From Streptomyces venezuelae (GTDB lineage: Bacteria; Actinomycetota; Actinomycetes; Streptomycetales; Streptomycetaceae), in contig NZ_CP029193.1 of assembly GCF_008642355.1 (NCBI RefSeq), positions 7,464,001 through 7,528,000 on the forward strand: 64,000 bases of DNA, read 5' to 3'. Shown piece after piece: positions 8,140-20,269 of the stretch; position 1 is the first letter of the stretch, and every line of letters starts with the position of its first letter. A program made the position numbers and the translations under genes. The notes beneath the pieces are model-generated. The model was not told the DNA's origin. It ran no database searches and worked only from the letters and a program-made list of their open reading frames with translations.

Positions 8140-8997
8140 ATGACGGATTCGGCCCCCGGGCGGCTCGTGATCTCACGGGCGACGCCCGACGACTGGCGCG
8201 TGGTGACGGAGTGGGCGGCGGACGAGGGCTGGAACCCCGGCCTCGCCGACGCCTCCTCCTTCCACGCGCAGGACCCGGAAGGGTTCTTCCTGGGGCGCCT
8301 CGACGGTGAACCCGTCTCCGCGATCTCCGTGGTCAACTACGGCGACGACTACGCCTTCCTCGGCCACTACCTGGTCCGCCCCGATCAGCGGGGCCGCGGC
8401 CTGGGCCTCGCCACCTGGCGGGCGGGCCTCGCGCACGCCGAGGGCAGAACCGTCGGTCTGGACGGCGTGCCGGACCAGCAGGACAACTACCGCCGCTCCG
8501 GCTTCGAGCGACGGCACGGAACACTGCGCTACACCGGCCCGCTTCCCGTGGTCGACCTGCCCGACCGGCACGTACGCCCCGTCGAGGCCGCGGGTCTGCG
8601 GGCTCTCACGGCGTACGACAGCGCCTGCCTGCCCGCCGACCGCCCCCGCTTCCTCGCGTCCTGGCTCGCCGCGCCGGGCCACCGCGCCCTCGCCCGCATC
8701 GTCGACGGCCGACTGACCGGATACGGAGTGCTCCGCCAGGGCCGCGACGCCCGCCGCGTGGGACCGCTGTTCGCGGACACCCGCGCCGACGCCGAAGCGC
8801 TCCTGGACGCGCTGGCCGCCGAGGCGGACGGCGCCCCCGTCGCCATGGACGTGCCCGAGTCCAACCCGGAGGCCGTGGCGCTCGCGGAGGCACGCGGCAT
8901 GAAGCCCACCTTCGACACGGCCCGCATGTACACGGGCCCGGTCAGGGAGTACGCGGAGGCCCGGGTCTTCGGCGTCACGTCGCTGGAACTCGGCTAG
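8140..8997 (+). CDS. GNAT N-acetyltransferase with tandem acetyltransferase domains
   Basis: A 285-residue protein. The N-terminal GNAT domain (about 8-135) has the acetyl-CoA loop VRPDQRGRGLGLATW. A C-terminal domain (about 150-280) resembles Acetyltransf_18 and contains LPADRPRFLASWLAAPGH and ESNPEAVALAEARGM. This two-domain architecture is common in Streptomyces; substrates are unknown. The ATG follows AGAAGGGTGCAGCG. Confidence 0.85.
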   Translation: MTDSAPGRLVISRATPDDWRVVTEWAADEGWNPGLADASSFHAQDPEGFFLGRLDGEPVSAISVVNYGDDYAFLGHYLVRPDQRGRGLGLATWRAGLAHAEGRTVGLDGVPDQQDNYRRSGFERRHGTLRYTGPLPVVDLPDRHVRPVEAAGLRALTAYDSACLPADRPRFLASWLAAPGHRALARIVDGRLTGYGVLRQGRDARRVGPLFADTRADAEALLDALAAEADGAPVAMDVPESNPEAVALAEARGMKPTFDTARMYTGPVREYAEARVFGVTSLELG

Positions 8998-9050
8998 CCG
9001 CGCAGCGAACGGGCGGTGGGTTCTCGGGGCGGTTCGTCGTTCCCGAAAGG

Positions 9051-9081
9051 TTGACCTCAAGTTTAGTTGAGGTTCTAACCT
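9051..9081 (+). promoter_or_regulatory. SoxR-type promoter of the ABC exporter
   Basis: A -35 hexamer TTGACC (9051-9056) and a -10-like TAACCT (9076-9081) are separated by 19 bp. Between and overlapping them is the inverted repeat ACCTCAA (9054-9060) and TTGAGGT (9067-9073) with a 6-base centre. Over-long spacing plus a CCTCAA/TTGAGG repeat is the hallmark of MerR-family SoxR promoters. The predicted transcription start coincides with the ATG at 9088, so the mRNA would be leaderless. Confidence 0.75.
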
Positions 9082-9087
9082 TCCCGT

Positions 9088-10989
9088 ATGAGCATGGAAA
9101 CGACCGCGTGGACGCAGATGTACAGCGTCATGAACGCCCAGCAGGACCGCCGCCCGTTCGCCCGGGCCACCTTGCGCCGCATCGGCGCCTTCGCGCGGCC
9201 CCACCGCCGACGCATCTGGCAGTTCGTGCTGCTGAGCGTCCTCACCGCGCTGCTCGCGGTGGCAACTCCCGTACTGGCGGGCAACGTCGTGACCGCCATC
9301 GTGTCGGGCTCCGACTCCTCGACCGTCGTGAACTACGCCCTGCTCATCGCGGGGATCGCGCTCGCCGAGGCCGGTCTCGGGCTGCTCAGCAGGTGGCTGT
9401 CGGCGAACCTCGGCGAAGGGCTGATCCTCGATCTGCGCACCGCCGTCTTCGACCACGTGCAGCGCATGCCCGTCGCCTTCTTCACCCGCACCCGCACGGG
9501 CGCACTGGTCAGCCGCCTCAACAACGACGTGGTCGGCGCGCAGCGGGCGTTCAGCAACACGCTGTCCGGCGTCGTCGGGAACGTGGTGACACTCGTCCTG
9601 ACCCTCGTCGTCATGCTGACGCTCTCCTGGCAGATCACCCTGCTCGCGCTGGTGCTCCTGCCGGTCTTCGTGATCCCCGCACGCCGCATGGGCACGCGCA
9701 TGGCCAGGCTGCAGCGCGAGGCCGCGCACCACAACGCCGCCATGGGCACCCGCATGACGGAGCGCTTCTCGGCGCCCGGCGCCACCCTCATCAAGCTCTT
9801 CGGGCGGCCCGGCGACGAGTCGGCGGAGTTCGCCGCGCGGGCCCACCGGGTCCGGGACATCGGCGTACGCACCGCGATGGCACAGTCCGCGTTCATCACC
9901 GCCCTCACCTTGGTGTCGGCTCTCGCACTGGCGCTCGTCTACGGCCTCGGCGGGTACTTCGCGCTCGAGGGGTCGCTGAAGCCGGGCGCCGTCGTCTCGC
10001 TCGCCCTGCTGCTCACCCGGCTCTACGCGCCCCTGACCTCACTGGCCGGCGCGCGGGTCGAGGTGATGAGCGCGCTCGTCAGCTTCGAGCGGGTCTTCGA
10101 GGTCCTCGACCTGAAGCCGCTCATCGAGGAGAAGAAGGACGCGGTGCCGGTGCCCGACGGGCCCGTCGCCATCGAGTTCGACGACGTCCGATTCGGTTAC
10201 CCCGCCGCCGACAAGGTCTCCCTCGCCTCCCTCGAAGAGGTCGCCTCGCTCGACACCCGCGGCGGCGACGAAGTCCTGCACGGCCTCTCCTTCCGCGCCG
10301 AGCCGGGCCAGACCGTCGCCCTCGTCGGCTCCTCCGGAGCGGGCAAGTCGACCATCGCGCAACTCCTGCCCCGCCTGTACGACACCGACGCGGGCGCCGT
10401 CCGCATCGGCGGCGTCGACGTCCGGGACCTGTCCGCCGAATCGATGCGGGCCACGCTGGGCATGGTCACGCAGGACGGCCACCTCTTCCACGAGTCCGTA
10501 CGCGACAACCTGCTCCTCGCCAGGCCCGACGCGACCGAGGACGAGTTGTGGGACGTCCTGCGCCGCTCCCGCCTCGAAGACCTCGTACGCTCCCTGCCCG
10601 ACGGTCTGGACACGGTCGTCGGCGAGCGCGGATACCGGCTCTCCGGCGGCGAGCGCCAGCGGATGACCATCGCACGGCTGCTCCTCGCCGGGCAGCGGGT
10701 CGTCATCCTCGACGAGGCGACGGCGCACCTCGACAACACCTCGGAGGCCGCCGTCCAGGAAGCCCTCGCGGAAGCGCTCGAAGGCCGCACCGCCGTGGTG
10801 ATCGCCCACCGGCTCTCCACGGTGCGCTCCGCCGACCAGATCCTCGTCGTCGAGGCCGGACAGATCGTCGAACGCGGCACGCACGACGAACTCCTCGCTC
10901 TCGACGGACGCTACGCGGAGCTGTACCGGACGCAGTTCGCCAAGGGCACGGGGACGGTGGACCCCTCGGACGTGGTGGAGGCGGCCTGA
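9088..10989 (+). CDS. ABC exporter half-transporter (TMD-NBD), candidate SoxR target
   Basis: A 633-residue fused exporter. The membrane domain spans about residues 35-335 with six helices. The nucleotide-binding domain has Walker A GSSGAGKST (Lys420), signature LSGGERQRM, Walker B VVILDEATAHLD and IAHRLST. It should work as a homodimer exporting a drug-like compound. There is no Shine-Dalgarno before the ATG; with the SoxR-like promoter this suggests a leaderless message. In S. coelicolor the SoxR regulon includes an ABC transporter (ecaC), and this gene could be its counterpart; that is inference from promoter and protein type. Confidence 0.9.
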   Translation: MSMETTAWTQMYSVMNAQQDRRPFARATLRRIGAFARPHRRRIWQFVLLSVLTALLAVATPVLAGNVVTAIVSGSDSSTVVNYALLIAGIALAEAGLGLLSRWLSANLGEGLILDLRTAVFDHVQRMPVAFFTRTRTGALVSRLNNDVVGAQRAFSNTLSGVVGNVVTLVLTLVVMLTLSWQITLLALVLLPVFVIPARRMGTRMARLQREAAHHNAAMGTRMTERFSAPGATLIKLFGRPGDESAEFAARAHRVRDIGVRTAMAQSAFITALTLVSALALALVYGLGGYFALEGSLKPGAVVSLALLLTRLYAPLTSLAGARVEVMSALVSFERVFEVLDLKPLIEEKKDAVPVPDGPVAIEFDDVRFGYPAADKVSLASLEEVASLDTRGGDEVLHGLSFRAEPGQTVALVGSSGAGKSTIAQLLPRLYDTDAGAVRIGGVDVRDLSAESMRATLGMVTQDGHLFHESVRDNLLLARPDATEDELWDVLRRSRLEDLVRSLPDGLDTVVGERGYRLSGGERQRMTIARLLLAGQRVVILDEATAHLDNTSEAAVQEALAEALEGRTAVVIAHRLSTVRSADQILVVEAGQIVERGTHDELLALDGRYAELYRTQFAKGTGTVDPSDVVEAA

Positions 10990-11098
10990 GGGACGAAGGG
11001 GGACGGCACCGCCACAAATGATCACCCGTGGCCATTCGTCCACCAGGAGTTCATCGGTTCCCCACCATCGGCCCGCCTGCCCGTGAGAGAAACCCTCC

Positions 11099-12301
11099 AT
11101 GTGCGATGACGAGCTGATACCACCGAGCGCGGACCTGACCGAAGAGCAGTGGCTGCGGGCCGAACCGGCCCTGGCGGAAGGGCCGGTGGGGGAGCGGGTC
11201 CGGGAGATGCGGGCGCCGCGGCGCCGGACCGTGCTGGGCGGCGTGGTGGCGGGAGCGGCGGCGCTGACCGTCCTCCAGGGCGGCGAACGGCCCGCCGCGG
11301 CCGCCGCCCGGACCGACAGGTTCCCCCTGCCGACCGCCACTAACCGCGCGGGGGAGTACGCGGTGCTCCTCACCGGCGACGCAGGCACGGGCGACGAGGC
11401 CCAGCACGCGGTGGCCGCCGCGGCCCGCGAGGTGTGCCGCGCCGAGGGCGTCGGCCTCGCGGTCGGCCTCGGCGACAACATCTACGAGAACGGCCCCGAG
11501 TCCGCCGACGACTCGGAGTTCCGCACCAAGTTCGAGGACCCCAACTCCGGTCTGGACATGCCGTGGCTGATGGTCCTCGGCAATCACGACTGCTCAGGAC
11601 TGATTCCCGGCAGCGGCGGCGACCCCTCCCGCGGTGACCGCGAGGTCGCCTACGCCCAGGCCTCCCGCCGCTGGTACATGCCGAGCCGCTACTACAACGT
11701 CGCCCTGCCCGCCCGGCCCGGCGACGGCAGCGACCCGGTGGTCGAGTTCTTCGCGATCGACACCAACCCCGTCTCGTCGTACGTCGCACAGCTCGACCCG
11801 CGCTACTACTGGAACGGCCCCTACATGCGCGAGCAGCGCGCCTGGCTGGACGGCGCCCTCAAGGCGTCGCGGGCCCGCTGGAAGATCGTGCTCGGCCACC
11901 ACCCGTACCTCAACAACGGCAAGCACGGCAGCGCCGGATCGTACGACGGCTTCGTGATCGGAAACTACACGAGCGGCATCCACCTCAAGGAGCTGTACGA
12001 GGAGGTGGTGTGCGGACGCGCCGACCTGATCCTGTCCGGGCACGACCACACCCTGCAGATCCTGGAGCCGACGGCCCGCACCCGCGGCACCCGCCAGATC
12101 GTGTGCGGCGCCGCGGGCAAGGCGGGCGACGGCAAGGCCCACTTCCGCCACCCCGCCACCTGGCAGAACTTCTCCGATCACGGCTTCATGATCCTGAAGG
12201 TCTCCGGGGGTGCGATGACCGTCGAGGCGTACACGGTGGACGTCACCACCCGCACCGCACGTCTCGCCCACCGCATGCGCACGACCTCACAAGCAGGGTA
12301 A
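11099..12301 (+). CDS. Tat-exported metallophosphoesterase (purple acid phosphatase-like)
   Basis: A 400-residue protein. A twin-arginine signal (RAPRRRTVLGGVVAGAAAL, about residues 37-55) is followed by a calcineurin-like phosphoesterase domain with the ordered metal motifs LTGDAGTG, GLGDNIYENG, VLGNHDCSG, VLGHHPYLNN and LSGHDHTLQ. That order (GD, GDNxY, GNHD, GHHP, GHDH) matches tartrate-resistant/purple acid phosphatases. The first 36 residues before the Tat motif are acidic. The exact start is uncertain because no strong Shine-Dalgarno is seen before 11099. Confidence 0.86.
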   Translation: MCDDELIPPSADLTEEQWLRAEPALAEGPVGERVREMRAPRRRTVLGGVVAGAAALTVLQGGERPAAAAARTDRFPLPTATNRAGEYAVLLTGDAGTGDEAQHAVAAAAREVCRAEGVGLAVGLGDNIYENGPESADDSEFRTKFEDPNSGLDMPWLMVLGNHDCSGLIPGSGGDPSRGDREVAYAQASRRWYMPSRYYNVALPARPGDGSDPVVEFFAIDTNPVSSYVAQLDPRYYWNGPYMREQRAWLDGALKASRARWKIVLGHHPYLNNGKHGSAGSYDGFVIGNYTSGIHLKELYEEVVCGRADLILSGHDHTLQILEPTARTRGTRQIVCGAAGKAGDGKAHFRHPATWQNFSDHGFMILKVSGGAMTVEAYTVDVTTRTARLAHRMRTTSQAG

Positions 12302-12358
12302 AAGCCGCGAAAAGGGCGATTCGAGCTACTTTTCGAGCTGGGCGGGTACACCTCCTCT

Positions 12359-12712
12359 ATGGAACCTATGGAACTGGCTGTCAGCCATACCGCGGCCCTG
12401 CTGATGTGGGTCGCCGGCCTCGTCGTGGTCGGCGTGCTCCTGACCGCCTTCTTCTGGGGCCGACGCGCCCAGGCGCGCGAGACACGGACGGTGAGCCCCG
12501 AGGAACAGCCGAAACGGCCGTACGACGGGCCCGTACGGGAGGAGCGGGAGTACCGCGAGCCGGACGAGATGCCGCACGACGGGCGCCGCCTCCTGCCGCA
12601 CGAGCTCCACAACGGGTACGGCAGGTCCAGCACGCATCCCAGCGACTCGCAGGACCCGGACGACCACAGGAAGGGCAACAGCGGCAGCTTCGGCAGCGGC
12701 GGTCTCGGCTAG
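12359..12712 (+). CDS. DUF6479 family single-pass membrane protein
   Basis: A 117-residue protein with one membrane segment (about residues 12-32, ALLMWVAGLVVVGVLLTAFF). A basic WGRRAQARETR stop-transfer follows, then a charged, disordered tail rich in P, R, D and G ending GSFGSGGLG. This fits DUF6479, a Streptomyces family of unknown function. An alternative start is the second methionine at 12368. It ends 12 bp from the convergent Clp ATPase gene. Confidence 0.72.
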   Translation: MEPMELAVSHTAALLMWVAGLVVVGVLLTAFFWGRRAQARETRTVSPEEQPKRPYDGPVREEREYREPDEMPHDGRRLLPHELHNGYGRSSTHPSDSQDPDDHRKGNSGSFGSGGLG

Positions 12713-12724
12713 CCCGCGAAGCCG

Positions 12725-15256
<2,532 letters not shown>

Positions 15257-15480
15257 CAGCCGTCCGTTCCGGCGTCCCGGCCCACCGGGACAGCCTTGTG
15301 CGTGATCGTGTCGTGTCCGCCGCTCCGGGTGCCCATCCGTCACCCCTGTCCCTCCTGGCGTCCCGGATCGCTGCTCCGCTCTCCGATCGTCGCCCGTCGC
15401 GGACCGGGGCGCCCGCGGCGCACTGCGCCGAACGGGCTGATCCGGGGTCTGGTGCCACGCTTTGGGGGCACTCCTGGGAC

Positions 15481-16506
15481 ATGGGTGAGAAGCGGCGGCT
15501 GCGCACGAGCCACATCGACGGGCCCGGCATCACCCGCGTCCGTTCAGGACGCGGATTCCGCTACAAGGACGCCTCGGGCCGCCCCGTCACCGATCCCGCG
15601 GAGAAGAAGCGCCTGCAGGAGCTCGTCATCCCGCCGGCCTGGCAGGACGTCTGGATCTGCCCGTGGCCCAACGGACACCTCCAGGCCGTCGGCACCGATG
15701 CCGCGGGCAGACGCCAGTACCTGTACCACCCGCAGTTCCGCGAACGGCAGGAGGCGGCGAAGCACGAACACGTCCTCGAGGTCGCCGCCGCGCTCCCCGA
15801 GGTGCGCGCACACGTGGCGGAGGACCTCGCGGGCCGAGGCCTCAGCCGCGACCGCGTGCGGGCCTGCGCCGCCCGCCTCCTCGACCTCGGCTTCTTCCGC
15901 ATCGGCAACGAGTCCTACCGGCGGGACAACGGCACGTACGGACTCACGACCCTGCTCAAGGAGCACGTCACCTGCCGACGCGGCGAGGTCTCCGTCACGT
16001 ACCCGGCGAAGTTCTCCAAGACGATGACGCGCGCGCTCGTCGACCCGCCCGCCTGCAAGGTCCTGCGCGCCCTGCTGCGCCGCGACAGCGCGGGCCCGCG
16101 GCTGTTCACCTATTGGCAGGGCGGCTCCTGGCACGAACTGCAGGCCGCCGACCTCAACGACTACCTGCGGGACCGCGCGGGCACCGACATCACCGCGAAG
16201 GACTTCCGCGTCTGGCACGGCACCGTCCTGGCGGCGGTCGCCCTCGCCGTGTCGGCGCAGGTCGCCGACGAGTCGAAGGCGGCGCGCAAACGCGCCGTCA
16301 CCCGGGCGGTCCGCGAGGTCAGTGAGTACCTCAGCAACACACCTGCCGTCTGCCGTGCCTCGTACATCAACCCGCGCGTCATCGAACTCTTCGAGGAGGG
16401 ACGCACGATCGCCGACGCCCTCGACCGGCTCGGCGACGGCGCCACGTTCGGCCGCCCGGCCACGCAGGGGGCCGTGGAGGAGGCGGTGCTGCGCCTGCTG
16501 AGCTGA
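15481..16506 (+). CDS. DNA topoisomerase IB
   Basis: A 341-residue poxvirus-type bacterial topoisomerase IB. It has the N-terminal TRVRSGRGFRYKD domain; the central RVRACAARLLDLGFFRIGNESYRRDNGTYGLTTL split by catalytic residues; DFRVWHGT; and the active-site Tyr295 in RASYINPRVIELFEEG. It nicks and reseals one DNA strand through a 3'-phosphotyrosine. The ATG at 15481 gives the usual family length; the frame is open upstream to 15298, but that part is unlike the family. It is divergent from the Clp gene. Confidence 0.9.
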   Translation: MGEKRRLRTSHIDGPGITRVRSGRGFRYKDASGRPVTDPAEKKRLQELVIPPAWQDVWICPWPNGHLQAVGTDAAGRRQYLYHPQFRERQEAAKHEHVLEVAAALPEVRAHVAEDLAGRGLSRDRVRACAARLLDLGFFRIGNESYRRDNGTYGLTTLLKEHVTCRRGEVSVTYPAKFSKTMTRALVDPPACKVLRALLRRDSAGPRLFTYWQGGSWHELQAADLNDYLRDRAGTDITAKDFRVWHGTVLAAVALAVSAQVADESKAARKRAVTRAVREVSEYLSNTPAVCRASYINPRVIELFEEGRTIADALDRLGDGATFGRPATQGAVEEAVLRLLS

Positions 16507-16551
16507 GTTGCCTCGTCCGCGGCAGCACCTCGGCAGGAGCGTCTCGCGGCA

Positions 16552-16581
16552 GCGCCCCGCGGCAAATGTGCCGCGGGGCGC
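16552..16581. terminator. Bidirectional terminator hairpin
   Basis: A 13-bp perfect stem (GCGCCCCGCGGCA and its complement) with a 4-base AATG loop, between the convergent topoisomerase and SPW-protein genes. Confidence 0.75.
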
Positions 16582-16607
16582 CGTGCTGGAGGGATTAGGG
16601 CCGCCGG

Positions 16608-17213
16608 TCAGTCATGACCGGCGCGGCTCATGTCCCTCCTGCCTTTCCGGATGTTCTTTCCGTGTGCCGCCTTCGACTTGTCTCCCGCCCGTGCGGCCGC
16701 GCCGGCGGCCAGGGCGAGGAGGGCAGCCACAGCACCGGTGACGACGTTGTTCCACACCGTCGTCGGGGTGGTGGCGTCACCGCGGATGACCCAGGGCGCG
16801 ACGATCGTCCAGACGCCCAGCGCGCAGGCGGCCCACGCCATGCCGTGGGTGCGCTCGTAGGCCCGGCCGAAGCCGCCGCTCATCAGGAGCGCGTACGCGA
16901 TGCCGACGATCAGGTTGACGATCGACAACCGCTGGAACTGGTTGAAGCCGGCGATCCAGGGAGACGCGGCCAGATAGAGACCCGTGAGGAAGGCCAGCGC
17001 GTCGATGGCCTGCGCCTTGGGTGTGCTTGCCGCACGTTCGGCACTCTCGTGCCGGGCGCGCATGTCGACGATGTCGGGGTGCGTGTCCATGGAGGACGGT
17101 GCCCCGGACATGGGGGCATGGGCTCCGGACATCGACGACGAGGCTCCGGACGGCACTCCTGACGGCATTCCGGACGGGGACCTGGGGGACGTTGTCACTG
17201 CGTCCACCTCCAA
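16608..17213 (-). CDS. SPW-repeat membrane protein
   Basis: A 201-residue protein. The low-complexity N-terminus is built from PSG/MSG-type triplet repeats (about residues 13-40). Four hydrophobic helices follow, organised as two SPW repeats: the first includes YLAASPWIAGF and the second WTIVAPWVIRG. A basic C-tail (KSKAAHGKNIRKGRRD) ends the protein. The SPW family is membrane-embedded and of unknown function. The start is uncertain: internal Met codons within the Ser/Gly/Pro repeats are possible. Confidence 0.75.
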   Translation of the reverse strand: MEVDAVTTSPRSPSGMPSGVPSGASSSMSGAHAPMSGAPSSMDTHPDIVDMRARHESAERAASTPKAQAIDALAFLTGLYLAASPWIAGFNQFQRLSIVNLIVGIAYALLMSGGFGRAYERTHGMAWAACALGVWTIVAPWVIRGDATTPTTVWNNVVTGAVAALLALAAGAAARAGDKSKAAHGKNIRKGRRDMSRAGHD

Positions 17214-17438
17214 CTGATGGAAGGTGCAGGCGTGGTGGGCTCTCGGAAGAGAGACTGGCCCGGTCGAGACCGACGGGCCGCAAGGTGGGGCTTGTCACCG
17301 CTGTCGGCGGCGGAACCTTGCGTTCTCGCCCCACCAGAATACGCTCCGAACCCGAGGCGCGCTTCAGGACCGGATCCCCTGCCGCACCAGGCCGCGGCCT
17401 GCCTGTAAGGCTGCCTCCGAAGGCGTTCCGCAGCGTTG

Positions 17439-18079
17439 TCAGCGGAAGTCCGTGTACCCGCCGGTGGCGGCGATGGTCTCGCCGATCGTGTAGCTGGAGT
17501 CGGCGTCGCCGGCCAGGTAGACGCACGCGGGCGCGATCTCCTCGGGCTGCGCCACCCGGCCCAGCGGCGTCTGCGCCACGAGGTGCGGGGCGATGGACTT
17601 CTGACTGTTCAGGTACGCGGCGTTGCTGACCAGGATGTTGAGGCCGCCGAGCTCGTCGACGGTACGGCGCACCGTCTCGGCGCAGAAGTCCGCGTCGCTC
17701 AGGTCGCCGGGGAGCAGCAGGGTCCTGCGCCCCAGCGCGTTGATCTCCTGCTCGATCTGCTGAGCGTCCGACTCCTCCTCGGGGAGGTGGTCGATGCCGA
17801 CGTCGGCGCCCCTCGTGCGTAGAGCAGCGCGACCGCCCAGCCGATGCTGGAGTCGCCGCCCGTGATGAGCGCGACCTTCCCGGCGAGCTTGTCCGCCGGC
17901 CGGTAGTCAGGGGCTTGGTAGCGGGGCGCGAGTTCCATCTCGGACTCGAGCCCCGGGCGCCGCGGACGCTGCACCGGATAGGGCGGGAAGAGCTCGTCCG
18001 AGACCTGGGCGGAGGTGGAGGCTGCGTTGGGCGCGCCGTTCGCGGTGTCGTTCGTGGTGCCGTCGGTCGTGTCCCGCAT
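17439..18079 (-). pseudogene. Broken short-chain dehydrogenase (frameshift plus internal deletion)
   Basis: The 5' part (from 18079) encodes the usual N-terminus of the YdaD/YhdF-like SDR group (ELFPPYPVQRPRRPG, then GKVALITGGDSSIGWAVALLYAR). Near 17810-17815 the frame shifts; the next frame continues coherently with GADVGIDHLPEEESDAQQIEQ and LLLPGDLSDADFCAETVRR. After LNILVSNAAYLNSQKSIAP the sequence jumps to the C-terminal HLVAQTPLGRVAQPEE. About 90-100 residues, including the YxxxK active site, are missing. The final IGETIAATGGYTDFR is normal. Two independent lesions make this a true pseudogene rather than a read error. Confidence 0.85.
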
Positions 18080-18211
18080 GCGGAGAAACTCCCGTGAGGT
18101 GGTGCGGGTGCGGGTGTGGGTGCGGATACGCGTGCGGGGGTGAGACCCGGTCGGTCAGTCGGTCAGTCGGTCCGTCGATCAGTCGGGCCCGCCCGTCAGA
18201 CGGTCCGCCTG

Positions 18212-18634
18212 TCAGTCCGTCGAGAGCGCCTCGATGAGCCGCCCGGCTTCGGGCGCGTCGAGGGACTTCGCCGCGTCCGCGAGGGCGACCATGCCGACCA
18301 GGTCGGTGCCGTCGATCACGGGGAGGCGCCGCACCTTGTGCCGGGTCATGGTCTCGAAGATCTCGTCCACCCCGTCGTCCGCGCCGATCGTGACGGCTTC
18401 CCCCTGCGCCAGGGTGCCCGCCTCCACCTCCGCCGCATCGAGCCCCTTGCCGAGGACCTTCACGGCGATGTCCCGGTCGGTCACGACGCCGACGAGCCGG
18501 TTGTTCTCGCCACAGACCGGCAGGGCGCCCACCTCCCATTCGGTCAGCTTGCGCGCCGCGTCGAGCGCGCTTTCATGCGCCTGTACGCACTGGGCGCCGC
18601 CGGTCATGATGTCGCGTGCCGTCGTGGTGGCCAT
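18212..18634 (-). CDS. CBS-domain pair protein, paralogue of 2562-2978
   Basis: A 140-residue two-CBS protein, TTARDIMTGGAQC to VVTDRDIAVKVLGKGLD, then TIGADDGVDEIFETM to GMVALADAAKSLD, ending EALSTD. It is collinear with the CBS protein at 2562-2978 over its whole length, with conserved HKVRRLPVIDG. It presumably senses adenine nucleotides; its partner is unknown. It lies immediately upstream of, and on the same strand as, the broken dehydrogenase gene. Confidence 0.87.
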   Translation of the reverse strand: MATTTARDIMTGGAQCVQAHESALDAARKLTEWEVGALPVCGENNRLVGVVTDRDIAVKVLGKGLDAAEVEAGTLAQGEAVTIGADDGVDEIFETMTRHKVRRLPVIDGTDLVGMVALADAAKSLDAPEAGRLIEALSTD

Positions 18635-18811
18635 GGTGATACACCGTCCCGTCTCTGTGTCCGGATGCTCCGGTACGTCCCTTGTGCCGGAGGCTGTCCA
18701 TTTCGGGTGACCGACTCGGGCACCGTCGAAACGGGATGGACGGAAGTTCCTTCGAGTTCCTCGCGGGGTGGGGCGGGGCGGGCGGCCGACGCCGGAACGA
18801 GGCCGGGTCCG

Positions 18812-19753
18812 TCAGTGGATGATCGAGACGATCCGGCACGCGGCTGCGGCGAGTTCGCGGTCACCGTCGATGTGGGCGCGTGCCAGCGCGGTGTCCGGGG
18901 CGATGCCTCGGGTGCACAGCCGCCAGGCGGTCTCCGCGTCCAGACGGACGAGCGCGGCGGGGTGGGTGGGAGAGGCGGGGGAGGCGGAGGAGGTGCGGGC
19001 GGTGGGAGTGGGACGTGTGGTGTTCGGTGCGGTGGGGGTGGGACGTGTGGTGCTCGGTGCGGTGGCGAGGGTCCAGTGTTCCTCCGCGGCGGCCACGGTC
19101 CACGTACCGCCGGCCGGGCCGTCGATCTGCATCTGGATCCGCGTACCGACCGGCGCGGCGACGTCGCGCAGGGTGTGGGGCAGCGCCCGCATGAACGTGT
19201 CCAGGACCAGGGCCAGAGGCCGCGGGTCGTGGTCGGTCTCCTGCCCGACGGCGTGCCGGATCTGCTGCCGGTGGGTCCAGAACTCCGTGAAGTCGCGGGC
19301 GCTGTCCAGCCACATCGGCGCGGGATCGACACCTGCCCAGGACACGCCCAGGGAAGGCGCCTCGGGGTCGGCGGCCTCGAAGAACCGGGCGACCTGTCGG
19401 CCGATCAGGTCGAGCGTGTCGGTGAGCGCGGCCGGGCTGACCCGGGAGAGGGCGTCCACCCATTCCTGGTTGATGCGGTGGATGAACGCTTCGAGGGTCT
19501 CACCGGGCGCGAAGGCGGGCCCTTCCCGATGCCCGTCGCGGTCGCGGCCGAGACGCCCGTAGAAGTCCCCCAGAAGGTGCGCGGCGACATCCCGCACGGT
19601 CCACCCGGGCACCGCCTCCAGGCCCCAGTCGGCGGGCGACAGGCCGTGCAGGGTGTCCATGAGCGCGGCGTGCTCGGGGGCGAAAAGGGGGCGGGCGTCG
19701 ATGGGGGAGCCGAGCCAGGAACGGTCCGGCGTGCCGCTGCGCAGGGAATCCAT
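18812..19753 (-). CDS. Mycothiol-dependent maleylpyruvate isomerase-family protein
   Basis: A 313-residue protein. The MDMPI_N/DinB-like metal-binding helical bundle has conserved histidines in VRDVAAHLLGDFYGR and FTEFWTHRQQIRHAVG. A C-terminal sterol-carrier-like domain follows (about 205-310). Family members use mycothiol or bind Zn; the substrate is unknown. A low-complexity insertion, two copies of TTRPTPTA, comes from a 30-bp tandem DNA repeat. The ATG at 19753 (MDSLRS) is preceded by a G-run; an upstream Met at 19789 is less likely. Confidence 0.83.
   Translation of the reverse strand: MDSLRSGTPDRSWLGSPIDARPLFAPEHAALMDTLHGLSPADWGLEAVPGWTVRDVAAHLLGDFYGRLGRDRDGHREGPAFAPGETLEAFIHRINQEWVDALSRVSPAALTDTLDLIGRQVARFFEAADPEAPSLGVSWAGVDPAPMWLDSARDFTEFWTHRQQIRHAVGQETDHDPRPLALVLDTFMRALPHTLRDVAAPVGTRIQMQIDGPAGGTWTVAAAEEHWTLATAPSTTRPTPTAPNTTRPTPTARTSSASPASPTHPAALVRLDAETAWRLCTRGIAPDTALARAHIDGDRELAAAACRIVSIIH
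19001..19060. repeat. 30-bp tandem duplication inside a coding region
   Basis: 19001-19030 and 19031-19060 differ at two positions. The unit is ten codons long, so it expands the protein in frame with a Thr/Pro-rich linker. Confidence 0.85.

Positions 19754-20269
<516 letters not shown>

Noticed and set aside
8173..9846. Minus-strand frame of 557 codons opposite the GNAT and ABC genes
   Set aside because: No recognisable domain. It covers the SoxR-type promoter and two well-supported genes.
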